Source: Turnera subulata
Taxonomy: Eukaryota; Streptophyta; Magnoliopsida; Malpighiales; Passifloraceae
Direction: 5' to 3'
DNA: 64,000 nucleotides
Assembly (NCBI GenBank): GCA_028386065.3
Contig: JAKUCV010005723.1
Location: 82,890-146,889 of the forward strand
Shown in pieces: positions 55,437 through 64,000 of the stretch; positions within the stretch are counted from its first letter, which is position 1, and every line of letters starts with the position of its first letter. The translations under genes were made by a program, and so were the position numbers. Under the pieces are notes generated by a model. It was given only the letters and a program-made list of their open reading frames with translations. It did not search any database and was not told the origin of the DNA.

Positions 55437-58136
55437 TGAAATGCCCCGACCCGTATTTACTGTACACAGTAAACACGTGCCGGAACTGCGACAACCCAAC
55501 CAAAACAAGCCCAACATACAGTGTATACAACAGGAACTTGGGCTCAACAGCTCATAATAAAAACAACAATAACAACTCAGCCGGTCCAATGGCCCAATAA
55601 TAGTAAAAAGAATGCACAGCGGAAGACTTAATAACTCACAACACACTGTATGCGACACTGATGCAAACTATGGATCCGAGCCCTGTCCAAGGGATAACGC
55701 CGCAGCCTGTCTGGAATGCACCAAACCTGTACCACAAACAACTCATCCTACGGGATGAAAGCCCGCAGGTGAGGGGTGAGTCCGAAGTGCTCACCGACGA
55801 AGGAAAGACAATCAATATGCACACCATAAATTACTCAAGTCGAAAACAAGTAAAAACCACCAAAATAGACCAAATCAAAAGACAAGACCCAAAACCGGTC
55901 CAAGACAAAAAAAACTCAAATAAAACCAATTTTCCAATTTTATCTTTCCGGGCCCCGTCACGGATAAGCTAGGGGTCAAACCTGGTTATCAACACATTCC
56001 AAGTGCCAGACCAAATCCAGAGAACCCAGGGATCGACATCCTAAAAATACGAACCCAGGGATAGACATCCCAAAAATACGAACCCAGGGATAGACATCCC
56101 AAAAATAATCACGGGATAGACATTCCAAGCATAGACATGCTTATCACAAGTAACCCAGGTCATGGCCACCATGAAACAGTCTTAAACCATCGAGTCGTAC
56201 CACTACTTACCATGTGACAATTATATTATCGTTCAAAACCAAATCTCAGGGATCGACATCCCTAACCCAAAATACGGATAGACATCCCATCCAAAACTAA
56301 GGATCGACATCCTTATCTCAATTTATTAATTAATCCATTATACTTATTCTAAAAGACACAGAAAATCAACACGGGGATAAACATCCCAAAAACCAACATG
56401 GGATAAACATCCCGACCACAATCACAACAAATGCATCCAACAACAATGCAGTAAACATCAAGCACAATAACCGAGTAATACAGGCACATATTGAAGGAAA
56501 TCCATCCTCACCTTGGCCGATTACTCAACTCCGGAGACAGTGACTTGTCCGACGCCGGCTCCTCGGGAAACTGCTCGATATCCGAACCTATACGACAAAA
56601 CAATATATACACATAAATGCACATAATCGGTATACTATGATGCCAATACTGCGAAATAATCCCATCCCAGTTCATATCCGTTTTTATCATCTTTTACCGA
56701 AAATATATCGTATGCATATAAGGTTACAAAAATATATTTCCAAAACTATTAAATCAAAACATTTTCATAAAATAATATACTTTTTCCAAAATAATAATTA
56801 CCATAATTTTTCTAGAAATTATAACATATGTATATATTTTCCATAATATTTCCAATAAAATTATTATACTTTACAAAAATAGTTAATTACCGTAATTTTT
56901 TGAAGTAACAACATATGTACGGAAGTTTCCAGAAAATACTTTCAAGGTATATATATTTTGTCCAAATAAGCATAATACTACTTTACCAAAACAAATATAG
57001 TTTTCAAGGTATTTATACATATATAAATATATGTATTCCAAAACACCAAAACTCATCATATTTCCCAAAATATATTTTTCTAATATATATATATTTATAT
57101 CTTTCAGAATTTATATATATATATATTTTATTTATTTTTTATTTTATTTTATTATTATTTTTAACTAGGCTGGGCCATGAATAGTGTTGGTCCAGGCCTT
57201 GCATAGTACGAAGTCCAGACCCAACCAGGCCCAGACTCAGCCCATGCGCAGCCTAGTCCAAGCCTAAGCCCACAACCCATCATCACGAGCCCATATCCAA
57301 CAAGCCCAAAACACAACCCAGTTTAAACTCCGGGTCAACCCGACGACCCACGGCGTGCGGCTGTGCGACGCGGGCTAAGGGGAGGCGGATCCGAGTCGTG
57401 TCTTCCTCGTCCAAGGGCGGTGGCGGCGACTGGAGATGGTGGTTCCGTGGCCTTGCAGACGCGCGTGAGGAGGACGACGACGACGACCACTCCTCGTCCT
57501 GCAGCGACGACGACAAGAGGAAGGAGATGGGGGGTTGTTGGTGTTGGTGGCCGGCGGTGTCCCTTCTCCTCTCCCCCTTTTCTTTTTTTTTTCTCTTTTT
57601 CCTACTTTCCTCTCTTCTATTTTTTTTCAACCCGATTCCCATTTCTTTTTTTCCTTTCTTTCATTTCTTTTTTTTTCCTCTCCTCTTCTTTCTTTTCTCT
57701 CTTTTTTTTTTCTTTTTCTTCCCTCTTTTTTTTCTCTTTTCCTCTCCTTTTTTCTCTTCTTTCTTTTCTCTTTTCTTTCCTCTTCTCTTCCTCCCCTGGT
57801 TTCTTCTTCTTAACGTAGAATTACTATGCGACGTCTGAATCAACAATAATGCAGCTTGTCTGCATTATAGAACAAGTCCAGTCCGGACCAGAAAATAACT
57901 GATACCCCCTTAGTTATTTCTGGTGTGATTTTTCTGAGAATTCTGGGACCTGAAAAATACCAACTTAGGCCCGAAAAATCCACGGAAAAATCACAAGCGC
58001 GGGAAAACTCTCGGTTTAGAAAAACGACTCCCGATTTACCTTGAATTAATTACCCAAGATTAATTCAACAGTAAATCACTGTAAAAAGACTTTTACAGTC
58101 CGGTAAAAATCCAAAATTTTTACCCGGGCTGTTACA
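55437..58136 (-). repeat. 5' LTR of element D
   Basis: 2,700 bp, minus-strand TGTAACAGCCCGGG to CGGGGCATTTCA. It contains the conserved double hairpin (55750-55795) and a hairpin array (about 56030-56415). Compared with the 3' LTR it lacks about 130 bp near 57,350 and the TATA-box stretch near 57,810. Confidence 0.88.
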
Positions 58137-58831
58137 TCGGGGAACTGCCCGATATCAAAACCTATACAACAAAACAATATATACTCACATAAGATGCTCA
58201 TAAGAGTATGCCATGATGCCAATACTGCAAAATAAACCCATTCCGGTTCATATCCTTTATTATCATCTTTTACCAAAAATATTATACCGTGCGTATATCC
58301 GAATATAATTTCGGTACCATACTTTAATTAAAACTCTCCTTTAAATATTTTTTATAGAATAATTATACTTTGTCTTCCAAAATAATAACAGTATAATTTT
58401 CCTAGAAATTATATCATATATATGTATTTTTTCCGAAATTATTTCCATAAAATATATTTCTTGTCAAAATATAATTACCTAATATTATTATTTAACAAAA
58501 ATATAAAAAATAATCATATGCTTTATAGTATTTTCTAGAAAATATATAATCATAAAAAAAACTAATTTCTGAAAATAAATACAAATTTATAAGTTTGCAT
58601 ATATATTTTCCAAAAGTAAAATACTTTTCCGAACAATTTTAATATCAACATAGTTATAAATTTCCAGAAATATTAATTATGTATACTATATACATTTTCG
58701 AAAGGTAGTTTCATAATTTTCTAGAAAAATAATAACATATATATGATTTTCCAGAATATATATCATGCTGAAAACATAATAATAATTTTCAAAACAAAAT
58801 TATAATTATCTTTAATTTCAAAGAATCAAAG
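58137..58831 (-). repeat. 5' LTR of element C, continuation
   Basis: Resumes the LTR interrupted at 47053 (TCGGGGAACTGCCCGATATC, matching CTCGGGAAACTGCTCGATATC near 56,560). It runs through AT-rich leader DNA to 58831, where a plus-strand LTR begins. Confidence 0.7.
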
Positions 58832-61800
58832 TGTAACAGCCCGGGTAAAAATTTGGATTTTTACCAGGACTGTAAAAGTCTTTTTACAGTGATTTACCGA
58901 AAGAATTAATCTTGGGTAATTAATTCAAGGTAAATCGAGCGTCGTTTTTCGTAACCGATGTTTTTCCCGCCCTCAGGATTTCTCCGTGGATTTTTCGGAC
59001 CTAGGTTGGTATTTTTCGGGTCCCGGAATCCTCAGAAAAATCACACTGGAAAATAACTAAGGGAGTTTTAGTTGTCTTCTGGTCCGGTTTGGACACGCCT
59101 GCATTATTGAGGCAATAATGCGAGTGGTCCTGTGAACTCGTGAACGACTCCTGCTTCGTCCGTGTACCCCTCGTTTTTCTGCCTGTTAACAACCCATCAC
59201 CTTTCTTCCCCTCCTTGTGACCAAACCACCGCCGCCATCGAAGAACCACCACAGCCACACCACACACAACCCGAGACCACCTTCACCGCCACCAAGACCA
59301 CCAGAGCCACACCGCCACCACCGAGCCCTCGTCATCATCTCCCTCTCACTCTTCCTGCTTGCTTACCGACGCTGCACCACCGCTGCAGTCAGACCGAGTC
59401 GCACGTCTGCAGCTCCAGCAATCACCGTCGTCGTTCTTCTTGCTGCTGCCGACGGCCAGGACTCGCCACCCTCGTCCTCCCTCTTCCTCACTACGACGTC
59501 GTCCGTGTTGCCAACGACTGCACCACGACGCCGCTGCGCCACAGTTTCCTTCCTTGCCGCGTCCCCGTCGCTGCCGCTCGCCTCATCTTGCATCGCTCTA
59601 CGCTGCTTCGTGCTCTCGCTCGCCGCCACCCCCTTCACGGTACAGCGCCGCCTTCGTCTCCTCCCCACACCGCTCGTATACTCGCCGCCACCGGGGAGTC
59701 ACCATCGAGCTACCGCGATCTGTTCCTCTCCTCTGCTCGCGCCACCGTCAGCATCCGTGCCTGTTCATCGCCGCCACTGCCGAGGTGAGCAGTGGGAGAT
59801 GACCCAACCGAGACCCAGTTACAATCCTGGGTCATGGGTGCTAGGCTGGGCTTGCGCCTTAGGCTTGCACCCTAGGCCTGAGCTTGTGCACCAGGGCTTA
59901 GACCTGGGTTTCTTTAAGTAGGCCGCTGATTTTGTTGGGTTGGACGGGTTGGACCTGGGCTGGGCATGGGCTCTAAAGCGCCCCGACCCGTATTTACCGT
60001 ACACAGTAAACACGTGCCGGAACTGTGACGACCCAACCCAACATGACTCAACATACAGTGTACAACAACAACTCGGCCCCAACGGCCCAAAATAACAAAC
60101 ATCAATAATAATAAAACTGGCCCAATGGCCCAACAACTATAATAATATGCACAGCGGAAGACTTTAACTCACATAACACTGTAAGCAACAACAATATGGC
60201 CCTACGGCCCAACGGCAAAATAAACAGCACAGCGGAAGACTTAACGACTCACAATGACTCTGTATGCAACCCACGATGCAACTAATGGATCCGAGTCCTG
60301 TCCAAGGGATAACGCCGCAGCCTGTCTGGAATGCAATATACCTGAACCACAAATAACTCAACCTACGGGATGAAAGCCCGCAGGTGAGGGGTGAGTCCGA
60401 AGTGCCCACCGGGTAAACCCATAAGCAAATATACATATACAACACCGTAAATAATCCAAGTCACAACACAACAACTAACCAAGGTTCTCACGAACCTTAA
60501 ATACACACTGGTGATTCTAGACACGCTATTCCAATTTTATTATCAGGGCCCCTATCACAAGTTAAATGATGGCCGTCGCCTGGTAGTCAAGCTAGCTAGC
60601 CCGTGGACCCCGCCCTGGTACCTCCACGTAAAACTGGCACAGACAGGGAGCAGGACCAACCACTAACTCTCCCCCAGCGCCTAAAAATAATAATTGGTAC
60701 AGACAGGGAGCAGACCCCAAGCACACTCTCCCCCAGCACCATAAATCAGACTACCATCTGGCTGTTCCAACATTTAACTGTGACTCACTAGATGTCTAAG
60801 TGTATTCAATTTTATTATTTCCTTTTTCCTCGACTAGTTACTACATCTCTACCATCCAACCATTATCTCATTATCCCGAGCAGGCTCGCAGCCTCTCCGC
60901 TCGTCTGGATAATAATCAATACCATACTGTCATCACATAATAGTACCCCCGGTACTCAACTCACACAATTCTACAGTCAACAACTACAATAATCTTACTT
61001 ATATCCACAATCCCAACATCATCAATTATATCAACAACAACAATTATCAACTTAATACCTCACACAACAACCATACACTGCCACAAGGCTTCACACCAGC
61101 AATGTCACATATAGTCAACAACTCAACAGTAGCAATATTCTCAACAACATCGATGGCAACAATTATCAACATAATTCATCACACAACAAACCATACACAG
61201 CCACAAAGTATCATACCAGTATCATTGGACACAGTAAGCAAACAGCAACTTGATATCACGGGATGTAAATAAATATTTACTTAACCTCACCTTAGCCGAT
61301 TATCAAATACGGAATCCTCAACAGGTTCCAAAGCCGGTTTCACAGGATCTGCTCGATATCACAACCTATACAACAAAACAATGCATACACATAAATGCAC
61401 ATATTCGGTACTCTATGATGCCAAACTGCGTAATACCCATCCCGGTTCTTATCCCTTATTATTTCCATTTACCGAAAATATTTACCGTACGTATTTCCGA
61501 ATATAATTTCGGTACCATACTTTAATTAAAACTCTTTTCAAAATATATTTCCATAAAATAATTATAATTTCCCAAAATAATAATTACTATAATTTTCTTT
61601 GAATTTATAATATATATATTTTCCATAATATTTCCATAAGAATTATTATACTTCCCAAATATAGTTTCCAATTATCATTTTCTTTAGAAAACTCCATTTC
61701 CAGAAAATATAACCATATAACTTATTTTTCCGATATTAAATACGAATTTATTAATATACATATATATATTTTCTAAAGACAAAATACATTTCCATGCCAT

Positions 61801-63830
61801 TATATATTAACATAATAATTTATTTATTTGGACTATTATTTGCGTATACCTCATATATATTCCTGAAATATTTCCTTAATTTAATTTTCAAAACATATTT
61901 CCCAGATTTTATTTTTATTACTTATTATTTTTATTTATTATTTTTAATTTCCGGACTGGGCCGAATAGTGGCAGCCCAGACATCCAAAATCCAACCACAC
62001 TAACCCACTCCCAAGCCCACATGTCCAATCCAGATTAAAACCTAAACCCACAAAGCTAAAGCCCACATGACCAATCCCCAAGCCCAACCAAACGAAGCCC
62101 AAGTCCAAAACAACCCATAACTTCAAAGCCCACGCAAAAATGAATACCCAACCCATGTGAAGCCCATGTATGAAAATCACCTAGCCCACGTGAAATAGTA
62201 ACCCATGCATGCAAACAAAACACAAAGCCCACATAAGAAGACCATGCATGCAGCCACAGTAGCAGGCCGTCTTCTTCACGGGCACTTACCTGCTCGCGAG
62301 TTGCAGGCGACAAGCGTACGGCGAGACGGGCGCGGCGCGAACAGCTGAGGAGGCGGCGACGCAGGCGAGCAGCATGGCTGACGGGGCGAGGCGACTGTGT
62401 GACGCGAGAAAGATGCGGCGTCGGCCGTCGTTGGTGTTGAGGCAACCCGTCGGCTAGCTTGGGTTGTCTCCACTCGACGGCGACGGGCTGCGAGGGAGGA
62501 GCGAGAAGAGAAAGTGGCGGCCTCGTCGAGATGGAGGCGACGGCAGGTGTGTCGCGCGGAGAAAAAGAGAGGTTGGTGGCCGGCGGCGGTGGTGTTGTGT
62601 GGTGTGTTTGCGTGTTTGGTGGCGGGTCGTGGTGGTGTAGGTGGTGGTCCGGCCTCGGGGAAGGAAGGAAAGAAAAGAAGAGAAAAGAAAAGAAATGGAG
62701 AAGGGACGGTGGTGGTGTGTGTGTGTGTCTCGGGCATGGAAGGGAAGAAGCGAGATGATGGTGGTGATGACCCGGGTTGAGAAGAGGAAGGAGGGAAGAA
62801 GTTGTGTGTGGGGTTGAGGTCTGTGGGGTGGTCTCGGGTAGGTGGATCACGGGAAGGAGAAGGAGATAGGCAGGTCACGGGTGCACGAGTCACGGGCGCA
62901 CAGGTGATGGCAGCGGGGAAAGAAGGAAAAGAAAAGAGGAAAAAGAAGAAAGAAAAGAAGAAAAGAAAAGAAGAAAAAGGGAGGACAGGGGCGAAATCGT
63001 AATTTCCCGTCCCGAGTCCAAAAATATAACTTGGGTTCGGAAAATCCGATTAATTCTCCCGAGTATCGTCCAACTCTCAGAACTGAAAACCGAGGCTCGG
63101 TTAGTTAGGAAAATACTCCCGAGAGCGGGAAAACTCTCGGTTTCAAAAAACGGCGCCCGATTTACCTTGAATTAATTACCCAAGATTAATTCAACAGTAA
63201 ATCACGGTAAAACGACTTCTACAGTCCCGGTAAAAATCAAAAATTTTACCCAGGCTGTTACAGGCTCACTGTTCATGGCCCAGTCCAGAAATAAAAAAAA
63301 TAAATATAAATATAAACAAGTAATTATAGTTATTCTGGTATATAATTTTGAAAAAAATATCTTTGAGAAAATTATGAGCAATTTAATTCTGGTATTTTGA
63401 GAAAAATATAAATATATATACATTGATAAATAATTAAGTTATGTTTTAGAAAAACTATTATTATTTGGAAAAAAAATGTATACCATGGGAATATTTTCTG
63501 GAAAATTTATGTATATGTTATTTTCCCTGCAAAATTATGGTAACTGATTACCTTTTGGAAAATAAGTAATTATGGTGTACAAAGTAATAGTTTTGAAGAT
63601 ATATAATTACTTTGATATATAATTGTTTGGAAAAGTATTTTACCTTTGGAAAATAAATATATGTATATTTATAATTCGTATTTATTTTCAGAAAAATAAG
63701 TTTATATAATTATGTTTACTGGAAATATGGTTTTCTATTATAATGATATTTGGTAATTATATTTTGGCAAGAAATATATTTTATGGAAATAATTTTGGGA
63801 AAAATATGTTGAAAATAATGTTTTGCTAAC
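58832..63830 (+). repeat. Plus-strand LTR E (5' part; interrupted)
   Basis: Starts TGTAACAGCCCGGG at 58832, inside the LTR of element C. The proximal hairpin, the GGACTGTAAAAGTC block and the conserved AATTAATTCAAGGTAAATCG block are as in other LTRs of this group. A GC-rich leader (59,220-59,950) is interrupted at 59973 by a solo LTR, and the leader continues from 63263 (GGCTCACTGTTCATGGCCCA) into AT-rich DNA. The LTR end is not reached. The flank left of it is CAAAG. Confidence 0.7.
59974..63262 (-). mobile_element. Solo LTR F, minus strand
   Basis: 3,289 bp from TGTAACAGCCTGGG (minus strand at 63262) to CGGGGCGCTTTA at 59974, flanked by GGCTC (59969-59973 and 63263-63267). The conserved double hairpin is at 60363-60411. 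The terminal dinucleotide is TA rather than CA. It lacks the GGGAT hairpin array; instead there is a stretch with repeated ACAGACAGGGAGCAG and CTCTCCCCCAGC blocks (60,640-60,740). GC-rich frames at 62,250-62,850 are not called as genes. Confidence 0.88.
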
Positions 63831-64000
63831 ATCTCTTTATCTCATTCAGGTTTTGATAATGACAAATCAACCTTGTATTAAGATGATCATTATTATGGAC
63901 CAAAAAGAAATAATCAAGACCAAGCCTTATGACATTAAAGAGTTCAAGAATGGATGAGAATGGATGTGACAAGATCAAGCAAGAAGAAAAAGATAAGTTA
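63831..64000. other. Unassigned right edge
   Basis: From about 63,831 the composition changes and CATTCAGGTTTTGATAATGAC-like sequence appears, unlike the LTR before it. This is possibly the edge of another insertion; too short to identify. Confidence 0.35.

Larger units (their letters stand above)
47054..58136 (-). mobile_element. Non-autonomous chromovirus-like element D (family 2), complete, minus strand
   Basis: Both LTRs (47054-53059 with an inserted solo LTR, and 55437-58136), a 2.4-kb internal region, primer-binding site and polypurine tract. It is flanked by TGGGG (47049-47053) and TCGGG (58137-58141), a 5-bp target duplication with one later change. It is inserted in the 5' LTR of element C, its own relative. 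It has no gag or pol; the internal region carries ORF1 and ORF2 on the plus strand, antisense to the element. It must have been mobilised by proteins from an autonomous relative; family 1, which shares the primer-binding site and end motifs, is a candidate. Confidence 0.88.
41700..58831 (-). mobile_element. Non-autonomous chromovirus-like element C (family 2), minus strand, interrupted
   Basis: Parts: 3' LTR truncated at its far end (about 41700-43071), a 2.8-kb internal region (43072-45860) and a 5' LTR (45861-47053, resuming at 58137-58831 after element D). The 5' LTR is cut again by the LTR that starts at 58832, so its end is outside or lost. The polypurine tract (TTTTTAAGGTAGGCAGAC on the minus strand next to 43071), the preceding GAAATTTCGGGGACGAAATTC and the primer-binding site show LTR-retrotransposon replication signals. 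There is no gag or pol. The internal region instead holds two plus-strand genes, antisense to the element. Confidence 0.8.

Noticed and set aside
59162..59921. Long Pro/Ser/Thr-rich frames of 208 and 234 codons
   Set aside because: GC-rich leader of LTR E; overlapping frames of similar length in all phases show a composition effect.
62056..62850. 264-codon minus-strand frame
   Set aside because: Lies in solo LTR F; low-complexity Pro/Ser/His sequence without domains.

Overview
This is nuclear DNA of a flowering plant, probably a eudicot, from a repeat-dense (pericentromere-like) region. The evidence is one plant-type DEAH-box splicing helicase surrounded by nested chromovirus (Ty3/gypsy) LTR retrotransposons with 2.7-3.3 kb LTRs, a degraded copia element, and a hAT-type non-autonomous insertion. 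The species cannot be read from the sequence. About 90% of the window is mobile-element DNA, and most long GC-rich reading frames are chance frames in LTR leaders.

Layout. 1-99: degenerate fragment of a PRP22-type helicase gene, continuing left of the window. 100-15992: plus-strand chromovirus A with the unusual order LTR - internal - LTR - internal (truncated); its first LTR holds a 1,020-bp hAT-like element and its first internal region a 3.2-kb solo LTR. 15993-18112: AT-rich DNA with no recognisable gene and a 37-bp exact duplicate of helicase sequence. 18113-21436 (minus): intact PRP22/DEAH5-type helicase, the only ordinary host gene. 21738-41440 (minus): ancient copia remnant, split by the complete chromovirus B (23633-37195, target-site duplication CCTCT), which carries a solo LTR of its own family and an assembly gap whose two flanks are the same 231 bp. 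41700 to the right edge: two related non-autonomous minus-strand chromovirus-like elements, C and D, with D inserted into the 5' LTR of C, plus three further LTR insertions.

Most interesting content. Elements C and D carry no gag-pol. Each instead has two small plus-strand genes, antisense to the element: ORF1 (about 112-125 codons) and ORF2 (about 229 codons). A third, intact and more diverged ORF2 lies antisense in the copia-remnant region (38866-39555). The nucleotide differences I compared fall mostly at third codon positions, so the protein appears to be selected. The ORF2 C-terminal part resembles the start of a LINE-type endonuclease domain; the N-terminal part is unknown to me. TATA-like boxes lie upstream of these genes in most copies.

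A second theme is short stem-loop arrays. In the LTR leaders of family 1 (A, B), in the LTR leaders of family 2 (C, D), and in the copia-remnant region, hairpins recur with a constant loop (TCGGC-like, AGAC-like and TTCNR respectively) while both arms change together. This suggests selected RNA structure. A double hairpin is also conserved in all nine chromovirus LTRs of this LTR group that retain the region.
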